Assembly: GCF_016921195.1 (NCBI RefSeq)
Contig: NZ_JAFGYF010000003.1
Coordinates: forward strand, 1-64,000
DNA from: Cellulosimicrobium cellulans
Lineage (GTDB): Bacteria; Actinomycetota; Actinomycetes; Actinomycetales; Cellulomonadaceae
Direction of reading: 5' to 3'
Length of the DNA: 64,000 nt
Each line of letters starts with the position of its first letter. The stretch's first letter is position 1. A program made the translations under genes and the position numbers. This document shows positions 38,912-48,364 of the stretch, piece after piece. The notes under the pieces were generated by a model. It worked only from the letters and a program-made list of their open reading frames with translations, searched no databases and was not told where the DNA came from.

Positions 38912-38964
38912 CGCGCCGTCCCCCGACCACCCCGCCCCGCACCACAGATCGGACCCCGAGCTAG

Positions 38965-39537
38965 ATGGGCTGGTTCTCCGACGTGATCGGCCGCCTCGGC
39001 GGCCGGTCCCCCGCGCCCGAGCCCGCGCTCGAGCTGCCCGCCCCGCCGACGTCGGCCGAGATCCTCGCCTCGGTCGAGCGGGTCGAGCAGCAGATCGAGG
39101 GACGCGTGCCGCCGGCCGTCACGGCGCGCGTGCACCGCATCACCGGCACGGTCGAGGAGATGGTGCCGCGCCTCGACCGCCTCGGCGGCGGGTCGCAGCA
39201 GGCGCACACCGTCGTCGCGACGGCCACGAGCTACCTGCCCGAGTCCGTCGGGGCGTACCTGCGCCTGCCGCGCGACTTCGCCGACCGGCGGGTCGTCGCG
39301 CAGGGCAAGACGTCGCTCATGCTGCTGTGCGACCAGCTCGACCTACTCGGCGTCACGCTCGACAAGATCTCCGACGCGGTCTCGCGCGCCGACGCCGCGG
39401 CGCTCGTCGCGCACGGCGCGTTCCTCGCGGAGAAGTTCCGCGACTCGTCGATCGCGCTCGACCCCGGGGCGGGCCAGGGCACGCCCCAGCCGCCGAGCGG
39501 CCCGCCCGCGGAGCCCGGACGACTGGAGGCACCATGA
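38965..39537 (+). CDS. Hypothetical helical protein of the telA cluster
   Basis: A 190-residue soluble protein of unknown function. After a short amphipathic start (MGWFSDVIGRLGG) and a Pro-rich linker, residues ~30-155 are helical, including TARVHRITGTVEEMVPRLDRL and SYLPESVGAYLRLPRDFADRRVVAQGKTSLMLLCDQLDLLGVTLDKI. The arrangement recalls small partner proteins of TelA (XpaC-like), but I cannot confirm that family. The C-terminus is Pro/Gly-rich. It lies 53 bp after telA and overlaps the next gene by ATGA. Confidence 0.8.
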   Translation: MGWFSDVIGRLGGRSPAPEPALELPAPPTSAEILASVERVEQQIEGRVPPAVTARVHRITGTVEEMVPRLDRLGGGSQQAHTVVATATSYLPESVGAYLRLPRDFADRRVVAQGKTSLMLLCDQLDLLGVTLDKISDAVSRADAAALVAHGAFLAEKFRDSSIALDPGAGQGTPQPPSGPPAEPGRLEAP

Positions 39538-41234
39538 CCGGCCCGGTGACCCCGAGCCTCGCGGCGTCGCTCGACGCGCTGGAGGCTGCCGCGCGCGCCG
39601 CGGGCGTGGAGGAGGAGGCGGCACGCGACGAGGGCGCCCGGCTCGCGGCGGCCGTCGCCGAGTCCTCCCCCGGAGCCCCCGCCGCGTGGCTCGCCGCGCT
39701 CGGGCACGACCCCGCCGCGACGGGCGCGTTCTTCACCGCCGCGTCGAGCGCTCGGCGCTGGCGCACGTCGCCGACGGACGTCCTCGCCGCCCTCGGCGCG
39801 GCGCGCTCGAAGCACGCCGCGGCCTACGGGCGGGCGCTCGCCGACGTCGCACGCGCGGCCGGGCACCTCGGCTCGCCCGGCCCGCACGTGGCCGGGGCCG
39901 CGGCGGCCACGGCGGCCGTCCAGCAGTCGGGCACCTCCCCGGTGCCGGCCCCGGCCGCCGCTCCGGGCGTCGGCCGGGCCTCGTCGGGCCCGACGGCGGC
40001 GCCCGCCGCGGGAGGACCGGTCGCCGCGCGCCCGGCGACCGGCGGCGTGGACCCGTTCGACCTCGGCGACCTGCTCGCCGGGCAGGGCTCGCTCGAGGCC
40101 CTGCGACGCCCGGCGCCCGAGGTCCCGTCCGTCGAGTCGATCCTCGACGCGCTCGGCGCACGCCCGACGGCGGCGCCGCCCGGGCCGACGCCCGCCTCGT
40201 CGTCGAGCACGACGACGTCGGGCAGTCAGACCGGCACGCCCGCGGGAGGCGCCTACGCCACGGCCGCGCGCGCCGAGGCGGCGACGACGACCGAGGTCGC
40301 GGCCGAGGAGGAGCCGCCCCGCTCGATCGAGGAGCTGCTCGCCGAGCTCGACGCGCTCACGGGGCTCACCCGCGTGAAGGACGAGATCCACCGCCAGACC
40401 GAGCTGCTCCGCGTCGAGAAGCTGCGCACCGAGGCGGGGCTGACCCGCCCCACACTGACGCGCCACCTCGTATTCCTGGGAAACCCCGGTACGGGCAAGA
40501 CGACGGTCGCGCGCCTCGTCGCGGGGATCTACCGCGCGCTCGGGCTGCTCGAGAAGGGCCACCTCGTCGAGGTCGACCGCTCCGAGCTCGTCGCCGGCTA
40601 CCTGGGCCAGACCGCGGTGAAGACGTCCGAGGTCGTCGCGACCGCGCTCGGCGGCGTGCTGTTCGTCGACGAGGCGTACGGGCTCGCGGAGGACCAGTAC
40701 GGCGCCGAGGCCATCAACACGCTCGTCAAGGACATGGAGGACCACCGCGACGAGCTCGTCGTCATCGTGGCGGGCTACCCCGGGCCGATGGCCGACTTCC
40801 TCGCCACGAACCCCGGCCTCGAGTCGCGGTTCTCCACGACCATCACGTTCGAGGACTACGCCGACGCCGAGCTGCGCGACATCTTCGCGGGCATGGCGGC
40901 GAAGGCCGACTTCGAGCCCACGCCCGAGGCGCTCGAGGTGTTCGCGCGCCTCGCCGCCGCGCAGCCGCGCACCGAGGGTTTCGGCAACGCGCGCTGGGCC
41001 CGCAACGTGCTGGACGCCGCGATCGCGCGGCACGCGTGGCGGCTCAAGGACACCGAGGCGCCGACGATCGACGAGCTCCGCCTCCTGCTGCCCGTCGACG
41101 TCGTCGACGGCGAGGGCGCCCCCGCGCTCCTCGCCACGCTCGACCCGCCGAAGACCGAGGACACCCCGACCGCGGACGCGCCCACCGACGACGCACCCGA
41201 GTCCGCCCCCTCCACCGCCGAGGAGAACGCATGA
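39534..41234 (+). CDS. AAA+ ATPase of the CbbX/SpoVK/EccA type
   Basis: A 566-residue ATPase. Residues 1-110 are helical, 110-260 an Ala/Pro/Thr-rich linker, and 265-530 the AAA module: LTGLTRVKDEIHRQTELLRVEKLR, Walker A FLGNPGTGKTT, pore segment GYLGQTAVKT, Walker B GGVLFVDEAYGL, sensor 1 VIVAGYPGPM, arginine finger region NPGLESRF, and a C-terminal lid (GNARWARNVLDAAI). Relatives are the rubisco activase CbbX, SpoVK and EccA of type VII secretion, all acting as remodellers. The substrate may be a partner in the same operon. Start and stop overlap both neighbours by ATGA. Confidence 0.9.
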   Translation: MTGPVTPSLAASLDALEAAARAAGVEEEAARDEGARLAAAVAESSPGAPAAWLAALGHDPAATGAFFTAASSARRWRTSPTDVLAALGAARSKHAAAYGRALADVARAAGHLGSPGPHVAGAAAATAAVQQSGTSPVPAPAAAPGVGRASSGPTAAPAAGGPVAARPATGGVDPFDLGDLLAGQGSLEALRRPAPEVPSVESILDALGARPTAAPPGPTPASSSSTTTSGSQTGTPAGGAYATAARAEAATTTEVAAEEEPPRSIEELLAELDALTGLTRVKDEIHRQTELLRVEKLRTEAGLTRPTLTRHLVFLGNPGTGKTTVARLVAGIYRALGLLEKGHLVEVDRSELVAGYLGQTAVKTSEVVATALGGVLFVDEAYGLAEDQYGAEAINTLVKDMEDHRDELVVIVAGYPGPMADFLATNPGLESRFSTTITFEDYADAELRDIFAGMAAKADFEPTPEALEVFARLAAAQPRTEGFGNARWARNVLDAAIARHAWRLKDTEAPTIDELRLLLPVDVVDGEGAPALLATLDPPKTEDTPTADAPTDDAPESAPSTAEENA

Positions 41235-42580
41235 CGACCACCCCGGTCCGCCCGGCGGGCCAGCAGATCGTCCCCGCGGGCGGCCCCGCGCCGGGCGGCC
41301 CCGCGGCCGCCCCGCCCGGGGCTCCCGCCGGTGCGCCGAACGCCACCGTGTCCCGCGCCCGGGGCGCCCTGCGCCGCACGCCCGGCAAGCTGCGGCTCGT
41401 CATGGCCCTGTGCGTGCTCGCCGCCGTCGCGCTCGGCGTGCTCGGCTTCCAGGCGGGCAGCGTCCAGTCGCGAGCGCTCGGTGCCGCGAGCGAGGACACC
41501 GCGCAGCTCGTCGGCGTGCAGGAGGTGCGCAACGCGCTCGTCGCGGCCGACGCGACGGCGACCGGCGCGTTCCTCGTGGGTGGTCTCGAGCCCGCCGACC
41601 AGCGCGCCCGGTACGACGACCTCGTGGACCAGGCGGCGAACGGCCTCGCCACGCTCTCCGGGAGCAACGAGGGCGACGCGGAGCTGCTCGGCCAGGTCGC
41701 GGCCGACCTCACGGTCTACACGGGCCTCGTCGAGCAGGCGCGCGCCAACAACCGGCAGGGCTTCCCGGTCGGCTCGGCGTACCTCGACCAGGCGTCGACG
41801 ATCCTGCGCGAGCAGATGCTCCCGGCGCTCGACGAGGTCGTGCTCGACGACGCCGACCGCGTCGCCGCCGACTTCTCGGGTGTCCGCAACGCGCTGTGGG
41901 TGCTCGCGGGCGGGCTCGTCGCGCTGGCCGTGCTCGTCGTCAGCCAGGTCTGGCTCGCGCGTCGCACGCACCGCGTGCTCAACGTCGGGCTAGCGGTCGC
42001 GACCGCCGTCGTGCTCGTCGTCGGCATCGTGTCCACGGTCCTGCTCGCCCAGGCGAGCTCGCGCGCGCAGGACGTGCGCACCGGACCCTACGCCGCGACG
42101 CTCGCCGCGTCGCAGGCGTACTCGCTCGCGAACGACGCGAAGTCGATGGAGGCGTTCACGCTCATCAAGCGGGGGTCGGGGCAGGCGTACGAGGAGGCGT
42201 TCGTCACCGCGACGGACGACGCCGCGGCGCGGCTCGACACCGCGACGTCGGAGGGGATCCTCGACGGGTCGACCGCCCAGGCCCTCGACGCCTGGGTCAC
42301 CCGGCACGCGGACATCCGCGCGCTCGACGACGCGGGCCAGTGGGACGAGGCGGTCGCGCTGGCGACGGCGACGGACCCCGAGAGCCCCAACGCCGCGTTC
42401 GACGCGTTCTCCGCGTCCGCGCGCGGCGACATCGAGACGAACGCGGCCGCCACGAGCGAGCGCCTGGACGGTGCGGCGACGACCGCGACCGTGGCGGGCT
42501 GGCTCCTGCTGGCCGCGGGCCTCGTCGCAGCGCTGCTCGCGTGGCGCGGCGTGACCGCACGACTGGAGGAGTACCGGTGA
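41231..42580 (+). CDS. glnX: GlnX-like membrane sensor protein
   Basis: A 449-residue membrane protein. After a Pro/Ala/Gly-rich cytoplasmic tail, four membrane helices are seen: about 57-75 (LVMALCVLAAVALGVLGF), 217-238 (ALWVLAGGLVALAVLVVSQVWL), 246-268 (VGLAVATAVVLVVGIVSTVLLA) and 421-440 (VAGWLLLAAGLVAALLAWRG). Two extracytoplasmic helical segments (about 80-215 and 270-418) lie between. This topology, followed directly by a glutamate-binding lipoprotein and a PknG kinase, matches mycobacterial GlnX (Rv0412c), which passes the ligand state of GlnH to PknG. Assignment rests on topology and context. Overlaps are ATGA upstream and GTGA downstream. Confidence 0.82.
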   Translation: MTTTPVRPAGQQIVPAGGPAPGGPAAAPPGAPAGAPNATVSRARGALRRTPGKLRLVMALCVLAAVALGVLGFQAGSVQSRALGAASEDTAQLVGVQEVRNALVAADATATGAFLVGGLEPADQRARYDDLVDQAANGLATLSGSNEGDAELLGQVAADLTVYTGLVEQARANNRQGFPVGSAYLDQASTILREQMLPALDEVVLDDADRVAADFSGVRNALWVLAGGLVALAVLVVSQVWLARRTHRVLNVGLAVATAVVLVVGIVSTVLLAQASSRAQDVRTGPYAATLAASQAYSLANDAKSMEAFTLIKRGSGQAYEEAFVTATDDAAARLDTATSEGILDGSTAQALDAWVTRHADIRALDDAGQWDEAVALATATDPESPNAAFDAFSASARGDIETNAAATSERLDGAATTATVAGWLLLAAGLVAALLAWRGVTARLEEYR

Positions 42581-43608
42581 CCACGACGCCCGCCACCCCC
42601 GACCGGAGCCGTCGCGCCGGTGCCCGCCGGCGCCGCAGCGGCGTCGTGACGACCGGACTCGCCTCGGCGCTGGCCGCGGTGCTCGCGCTGGCCGCGTGCT
42701 CGGGACCGTCCGGCGCGGACGACCTCCGCCTCACCGAGGCACCGCAGGACGAAGCGGCCGAGGAGGCGCCGGCCGCGCCGGCCGCTCCCGCGGAGTGCGC
42801 CGACCCGCTCGCCTCGTACGCGCCCGAGGGCGCGCTGCCCGGACCCGACGCTTTGCCCGGCGGCAGCACCATGGCCGCGATCCGCGACCGCGGCTCGCTG
42901 ATCGTGGGCGTCTCGGCCGACACGTTGCTCATGGGCGCGCGCAACCCGTTGTCCGGCCAGATCGAGGGCTTCGACATCGACGTGCTGCACGAGATCTCGC
43001 GCGCGATCTTCGGCGACCCCGACCGGCTCACGTTCCGGGTCATCACGTCGGGTCAGCGCCTGGAGGTGCTCGAGAACGGCGAGGTCGACCTCGTCGCGCG
43101 CGCGTTCACCATCACCTGCGAGCGCTGGGAGTCCATCGCGTTCTCGGCGGAGTACTACCACGCCGGCCAGAAGGTGCTCGTCACGCGCGACTCGACCGCG
43201 AGCGGCATCGCGGACCTGGAGGGCCAGCGCGTGTGCGCGCCGGAGGGCACGACGACCCTCACGCGCCTTGAGCAGTTCTCCGGCATCGAGCCCGTCCCCG
43301 CCACGACCCACACCCAGTGCCTCGTGCTGTTCCAGCAGGGCAAGGTCGACGCGATCACGGGCGACGACACGATCCTCGCCGGCTTCGCGGCGCAGGACCC
43401 GTACGCGAAGGTCGTCGGCGAGGCGATCAGCGACGAGCCGTACGGCATCGGCGTCCCTGCGCAGAACGTCGACATGGTCCGCTTCGTCAACGGCGTGCTC
43501 GAGCAGATGAAGTCCGACGGGCGCTGGGCCGCGATCTACGGCGAGTGGCTCGGCGGGCTCGGCCCCGCCCCGGCCCCGCCGACCGCGGTGTACGGCCGCA
43601 CGCCGTGA
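42577..43608 (+). CDS. glnH: GlnH-like amino-acid-binding lipoprotein
   Basis: A 343-residue type-3 solute-binding protein. The signal peptide ends in a lipobox (ALAACSG, Cys at about 41), so it is anchored outside the membrane. Binding-fold segments include AAIRDRGSLIVGVSADTLLMGARNPLSGQIEGFDIDVLHEISRAIFG, VDLVARAFTITCERWESIAFS, and CLVLFQQGKVDAITGDDTILAGFAA. It resembles glutamate/aspartate-binding GluB/GlnH proteins. No ABC permease or ATPase is nearby; instead it is wedged between GlnX-like and PknG-containing genes, so a sensing rather than uptake role is likely. GTGA overlaps on both sides. Confidence 0.9.
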   Translation: MTTTPATPDRSRRAGARRRRSGVVTTGLASALAAVLALAACSGPSGADDLRLTEAPQDEAAEEAPAAPAAPAECADPLASYAPEGALPGPDALPGGSTMAAIRDRGSLIVGVSADTLLMGARNPLSGQIEGFDIDVLHEISRAIFGDPDRLTFRVITSGQRLEVLENGEVDLVARAFTITCERWESIAFSAEYYHAGQKVLVTRDSTASGIADLEGQRVCAPEGTTTLTRLEQFSGIEPVPATTHTQCLVLFQQGKVDAITGDDTILAGFAAQDPYAKVVGEAISDEPYGIGVPAQNVDMVRFVNGVLEQMKSDGRWAAIYGEWLGGLGPAPAPPTAVYGRTP

Positions 43609-44711
43609 CGCGCACGACGGCACCCGAGGCGCCGGGACGGCTCGGCGAGGCGATCCCCGCCGCCGACCTCCTGGCGTACCTCGCCGCGCTCGAGACCTGG
43701 CTCGACGAGCGGCGCACGGAGCTCGACCGGCTCGACGCCGCCGCGCAGGCCGCCGCGACGCCCGACGCCTACACGGCCGACCTCGTGCTCGCGCTCTCGC
43801 TCTGGCAGGCGATCCGCACGCGCGCGGACGAGATCCGGCCGGTCTGGGACTCGGGCCGGGCGGACGCCGTCGCCCGCGAGAAGATCTCCCAGCTCGTCTG
43901 GGGGCGCCTCGACTCCGGGTCGGGTGCCGCGCTCGTCTCGCTCGTGGAGGCGGTCAAGCTGTGCGACGCGCTCGTCGTGCAGCTGCGCACGCGACTGTCC
44001 TTCGACCCGCACACCGCCGACCAGGTCGCGCGGCTGCGCGGCGTGCGCGCCGAGCTCGTGCGCTGCGAGGACCTCGCCGGCTCGGACGCCGACGCGCGCG
44101 GGCGCGTCGAGACGCTGCGCGGGCGCCTCGACCACCTCGTCGCGCAGGCCGCGCGCGGGGCCGACGTCTCGGGCCCGCTCGCGGAGCTCGAGACCGAGGT
44201 CGCGCGGGCCGAGCGCGACCTCATCGTGGCGTCGGCGCAGCGCCGTGAGCTGCGCCGCGACCGCGCACGGACCGAGGAGCAGCGCGCCGCGCTGGAGGCC
44301 CGCGAGCCCGCGCTGCGCGAGCTCGTCGCACGCTGCCGGCGCGAGATCGCGCACCCGCCCCGGCTCGCCGTCCCCGACGTCTCGCGACTCGGCCCCGTCC
44401 CCGACTCGCGGTTCGAGCTCGACGCCTACGCGGCGCGGCTCGCGACCGTGGCCCGCGCCGTCGAGACCGTCGAGGACGCCTACACCCGGCCCCTGCGCGA
44501 GCGCGCCGAGCTGCGCTACAGCCTCGAGCGGCTCGCCGCGAAGGCCGAGGCCAACGGGCGCGCGGCGTCGCCCACGGTGCGCTCCGGCCACGCCGAGGCG
44601 CGCGAGGCCGTCGAGGCGGTCCCGTGCGACGTGACGCTCGCGCGCTTCCTCGTCGAGCAGTACCAGTTCCTCACCCGCGACCTGCCCACCCCGGAAGGAG
44701 CGTCGTCGTGA
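43605..44711 (+). CDS. Coiled-coil hypothetical protein between glnH and pknG
   Basis: A 368-residue soluble, highly helical protein with Arg/Glu/Ala/Leu heptads over most of residues 130-245 (LAELETEVARAERDLIVASAQRRELRRDRARTEEQRAALEARE). No known domain was recognised. The C-terminal part contains VETVEDAYTRPLRERAELRYSLERLAAKAEANGRA. It has no counterpart in the three-gene mycobacterial glnX-glnH-pknG unit. GTGA overlaps at both ends put it firmly in the operon; it may act as a scaffold or adaptor. Confidence 0.82.
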   Translation: MTRTTAPEAPGRLGEAIPAADLLAYLAALETWLDERRTELDRLDAAAQAAATPDAYTADLVLALSLWQAIRTRADEIRPVWDSGRADAVAREKISQLVWGRLDSGSGAALVSLVEAVKLCDALVVQLRTRLSFDPHTADQVARLRGVRAELVRCEDLAGSDADARGRVETLRGRLDHLVAQAARGADVSGPLAELETEVARAERDLIVASAQRRELRRDRARTEEQRAALEAREPALRELVARCRREIAHPPRLAVPDVSRLGPVPDSRFELDAYAARLATVARAVETVEDAYTRPLRERAELRYSLERLAAKAEANGRAASPTVRSGHAEAREAVEAVPCDVTLARFLVEQYQFLTRDLPTPEGASS

Positions 44712-47062
44712 CCACCACCGCGACCGTCCCGTGCTCGGAGCCCGGCTGCCCGGGCACCATCGAGGACGGCTACTGCAACGTCTGCGGCGCGCCCGCGGGC
44801 GGCTCCGGCGGCACGCCGACGGGGACCTCGTCCGGCACCGCCGGGGCACCCGCCCCGGGGAGCGCCGCGGCCGCCTCGCCGTCGGCGATGCTCGGCACCG
44901 GCTTCGTCCAGGGGCGCCCCGGGGCGTCCACCGGCGGAGCAGACCCCGACGCCGAGCGCTCCACGCGCACGGGCCGCACGAGCTCGAGCCGCCTGGCGTC
45001 CACGGCGCTCGGCTCGGCGCGCACCGCGGCGACCGGCTCGAAGGCGACGCGGCGCGTCGGGACGTCCTCGACGCGACTGCGCGGGCGCGGCCTCGGCGCC
45101 GGGCTGACGACCGTGCCGTCCGTCCCCGCGCGCGACCCGCTGCAGTCCGTCATGGCGGTGCCCGAGGTCGCCGAGCGCAAGCGGTTCTGCCCCGCGTGCG
45201 GCGAGAAGGTCGGCCGCGGACGCGACGGCCAGCCCGGCCGCACGTCCGGCTTCTGCCCGCACTGCGGCAACCGGTTCGACTTCACGCCGCAGCTCCAGCC
45301 GGGCGACCTCGTCGGCGGGCAGTACGAGGTCGTCGGCTGCCTCGCGCACGGCGGCCTCGGCTGGATCTACCTGGCGCGCGACCAGAACGTGTCCGGCCGG
45401 TGGGTCGTGCTCAAGGGCCTGCTCAACTCGGGCGACCCGGACGCGTACGCGGCCGCGATCTCCGAGCGGCAGTTCCTCGCGGAGGTCGAGCACCCGCTCA
45501 TCGTCGAGATCTACAACTTCGCGATGCACGACGGCGCGGGCTACACCGTCATGGAGTACGTCGGCGGCGAGTCGCTCAAGGAGATCCTCCAGGCGCGCCG
45601 CGAGGCCAACAACGGGGTCATCGACCCCATGCCCGTGGACCAGGCGCTCGCCTACGTGCTCGCGATCCTGCCCGCGTTCGCCTACCTGCACGACCACAAC
45701 CTGCTGTTCTGCGACTTCAAGCCGGAGAACGTCATCCAGCAGGGCGACGGCGTCAAGCTCATCGACCTCGGCGGCGTGCGGCGCGCCGACGACATGACGT
45801 CGGCGATCTTCGGGACGGTCGGGTACCAGGCGCCCGAGGTGGCGGAGGTCGGTCCCTCGATCGCGTCGGACATCTACACGATCGGCCGCACGCTCGCGAC
45901 GCTCGTGCTCGACTTCCGCGGCAACACGACGACCTACGTCGCGTCGCTCCCGCCGGTCGCCGACACGCCCGTGTTCCAGCAGTACGACTCGTTCTACCGT
46001 CTGCTCGCCAAGGCGTGCGCGCTCGATCCCGCGGACCGCTTCGCGACCGCCGACGAGATGCGCACCCAGCTCCTCGGTGTGCTGCGCGAGGTCGTCGCGG
46101 CGGACGCGGGCCCGGGCAACCCGGCGCTGCACTCGGCCGCGTCCGTGCTGTTCGAGGCCCCGGTCGCCGACGTGGCGGCCCGGCCGCTCGCGTGGGACGA
46201 GCTCCCCACGCTGCGCCGCGACGACCACGACCCGATGGCGAGCTGGCTCGCCGGGGTCAACGTCGTCGACCCGGACGCGCGCCTCGCCGCGCTCGCCGAC
46301 GCGCCCGAGGACACCGTCGAGGTGCGCCTCGCGCGCGCCCGCGCGGCGATCGAGGCGGGCCGCTTCGACGTGCTGCGCGACACGATCGGCACGATCCTCG
46401 CCGACGACCCGTGGGAGTGGCGCGCGGCGTGGCTCGGCGGCCTCGGCGAGCTCGCCCAGGGCGACCCGGTCGCTGCGCGCGCGTCCTTCAACGCGGTCTA
46501 CGGCCAGGTGCCCGGTGAGCTCGCGCCCAAGCTCGCGCTCGCGGCGGCGTGCGAGCTGAGCGGCGAGCCGGACATCGCGGAGTCGCTCTACGTGATCTGC
46601 GCGCGCACCGACGCCAACTACACCGCGCCCGCCGCGTTCGGTCTCATGCGCATCCGGGAGGCGCGCGGCGACCTCGACGGCGCCCTGCACGCGCTCGACC
46701 TCGTCGGCCCGACGCGCGGGTCGTACGTCGAGTCCCGCACGCTGCGCGCGCACCTGCTCGCCGAGTCGGGGCGCGGCCTGCCCGCGCTCGCGGACGCCAT
46801 GGCGAGCGTCGCCGCGGTGTCGATCGCGCCGCGCGAGCGCGCCGAGCTCTCCGTCGGCGTGCTGCGCTCCGCGCTCGAGACCGTCACGCGCTCCGGGCCC
46901 GAGCCGACGACGCGGATCGCGGGCGTGCCCGCGGACGAGCCCGCGCTGCGCGACGCCCTCGAGGGCGCGTACCGCGAGCTCGCGTCGCTCACGGACTCGC
47001 GCGACGAGCGGATCACGCTCGTCGACCGTGCGAACGAGGTGCGCCGGTGGACGATCCGATGA
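44708..47062 (+). CDS. pknG: PknG-type serine/threonine protein kinase with zinc ribbons and TPR
   Basis: A 784-residue soluble kinase. The N-terminus begins with a Cys motif (CSEPGCPGTIEDGYCNVCG), then a ~120-residue disordered linker. A rubredoxin-like pair of Cys knuckles follows (CPACGEKV...CPHCGNRF, about 160-195). The kinase spans about 205-455 and closely follows PknG: GCLAHGGLGWIYLARDQN, Lys236 in VVLKG, VMEYVGGESLKE, catalytic Asp336 in CDFKPEN, DLGGV in place of DFG, and YQAPEV. TPR-like helices fill the rest. In mycobacteria PknG phosphorylates the FHA protein GarA (OdhI in corynebacteria) to control 2-oxoglutarate use. Here an FHA protein, a phosphatase and the presumed sensors are in the same operon. 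GTGA upstream, ATGA downstream. Confidence 0.94.
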   Translation: MTTTATVPCSEPGCPGTIEDGYCNVCGAPAGGSGGTPTGTSSGTAGAPAPGSAAAASPSAMLGTGFVQGRPGASTGGADPDAERSTRTGRTSSSRLASTALGSARTAATGSKATRRVGTSSTRLRGRGLGAGLTTVPSVPARDPLQSVMAVPEVAERKRFCPACGEKVGRGRDGQPGRTSGFCPHCGNRFDFTPQLQPGDLVGGQYEVVGCLAHGGLGWIYLARDQNVSGRWVVLKGLLNSGDPDAYAAAISERQFLAEVEHPLIVEIYNFAMHDGAGYTVMEYVGGESLKEILQARREANNGVIDPMPVDQALAYVLAILPAFAYLHDHNLLFCDFKPENVIQQGDGVKLIDLGGVRRADDMTSAIFGTVGYQAPEVAEVGPSIASDIYTIGRTLATLVLDFRGNTTTYVASLPPVADTPVFQQYDSFYRLLAKACALDPADRFATADEMRTQLLGVLREVVAADAGPGNPALHSAASVLFEAPVADVAARPLAWDELPTLRRDDHDPMASWLAGVNVVDPDARLAALADAPEDTVEVRLARARAAIEAGRFDVLRDTIGTILADDPWEWRAAWLGGLGELAQGDPVAARASFNAVYGQVPGELAPKLALAAACELSGEPDIAESLYVICARTDANYTAPAAFGLMRIREARGDLDGALHALDLVGPTRGSYVESRTLRAHLLAESGRGLPALADAMASVAAVSIAPRERAELSVGVLRSALETVTRSGPEPTTRIAGVPADEPALRDALEGAYRELASLTDSRDERITLVDRANEVRRWTIR

Positions 47063-48282
47063 GCGAGTCCCCGGCCGCCTCCCCCGGCGGCGCGGTCGCG
47101 GAGCCGTCCGACGTGCTCGCTTGCCCCGCGTGCGGGGAGCCGTCGCCCGACGGCGCCCGGTTCTGCGAGGCGTGCGGCACGCCGCTCGCGGCGCTCCCGC
47201 CGGCGGGCGAGACGCCCGACGCCGCCCCCGACGGCGGCGCGCCGTCCGAGGCCACGCCCTCGGACGCGGCGACGTCGGACCCCGGGGACGGGGAGCCGTC
47301 GGCTCCCGCCGCGCGACCGTGCGTGCGCTGCGGTGGCCGCGTCGCCGAGGACGGGTACTGCACCGAGTGCGGCGAGCCCGCAGCCTCGGAGCGCGACCAC
47401 TGGGCCGAGCGGCCCGCGGCGTGGGTCGCCGGCGTGTGCGACCGCGGCGTGCGGCACTCGCGCAACGAGGACGCGATGGCGCTCGCCGCGAGCGCGTCGG
47501 CGACCGCCGAGCGCGCGTTCGCCGCGCTCGTCGTGTGCGACGGCGTCTCCTCCGCCCCCGACTCCGACGTCGCGAGCCTCGCGGCCGCGCGCGCGGCACG
47601 CGACGTCCTCGCCGCCGGTGCTCCGGAGGGTGCCTCCCCCGTCGTCGGCGAGCCGACGGCGCGGGTCGCCGCCTGGTCCGCGCTCGTCGGGGACGCCTCG
47701 CGCGCCGCGCAGGACGCGATCCTCGCGACCGTGGGCGCGATGGCCGACCGCGAGAACCCGCCGTCGTGCACGTTCGTCGCGGCGGTCGTGGACGGCCCGC
47801 TCGTGGTGACGGGCTGGGTGGGCGACTCGCGCGCCTACTGGATCCCCGACGACGGGGAGGCGCACCAGCTCAGCGTCGACGACTCGTGGGCGCAGGAGAT
47901 GATGGCGCAGGGCATCCCCCGCGCCCAGGCGGAGAGCTCGCCCCAGGCTCACGCGATCACGCGCTGGCTCGGCCCCGACGCGCCGGACCCCGTCGCCCGG
48001 ACGGCCGCGACCTTCCCCGACCGTGACGGCTGGGTGCTCGTGTGCTCGGACGGACTGTGGAACTACTGCTCCCCGGCCGCCGACCTCGCCGCGCTGCTCC
48101 ACGACACCCAGAGGCGGGTCGGCGACGAGCCCCGCACCGTCGCCGGCGCTCTCGTGGACTGGGCGAACGCCCAGGGCGGCCGGGACAACATCACGGCGAC
48201 GCTCGCGCGCTTCGTCCGGTCGTCGACCGCGGCCCCCGCGGAGCTCGACCCGGACCTCGAGACGACGATCCCGAGGACCTGA
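47059..48282 (+). CDS. PP2C-family serine/threonine phosphatase with two N-terminal zinc ribbons
   Basis: A 407-residue protein. Two zinc ribbons (CPACGEPSPDGARFCEACG at about 21-39, CVRCGGRVAEDGYCTECGEP at about 88-107) precede a PP2C domain (about 118-395). Metal-binding and catalytic motifs are present: GVCDRGVRHSRNEDA, VVCDGVSS, GWVGDSRAYW, CSDGLWNY and GRDNITATLARF. It should dephosphorylate Ser/Thr on proteins, most likely the products of the adjacent kinase. It has no membrane helix, unlike PstP. ATG overlaps the pknG stop by 4 nt. An 82-bp gap follows before the VWA gene, which has its own GAAGGAGCC site. Confidence 0.92.
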   Translation: MSESPAASPGGAVAEPSDVLACPACGEPSPDGARFCEACGTPLAALPPAGETPDAAPDGGAPSEATPSDAATSDPGDGEPSAPAARPCVRCGGRVAEDGYCTECGEPAASERDHWAERPAAWVAGVCDRGVRHSRNEDAMALAASASATAERAFAALVVCDGVSSAPDSDVASLAAARAARDVLAAGAPEGASPVVGEPTARVAAWSALVGDASRAAQDAILATVGAMADRENPPSCTFVAAVVDGPLVVTGWVGDSRAYWIPDDGEAHQLSVDDSWAQEMMAQGIPRAQAESSPQAHAITRWLGPDAPDPVARTAATFPDRDGWVLVCSDGLWNYCSPAADLAALLHDTQRRVGDEPRTVAGALVDWANAQGGRDNITATLARFVRSSTAAPAELDPDLETTIPRT

Positions 48283-48364
48283 CCCGGCCGTTCCCCACCG
48301 TCCGGCACGACCCGCCCACGACCCGATAGCCTGCACGAACACCCGCACCACCGAAGGAGCCCCC

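Noticed and set aside
42577-43608. Amino-acid ABC importer binding subunit
   Set aside because: No permease or ATPase is adjacent and the neighbours match a sensing module, so uptake is less likely than sensing.
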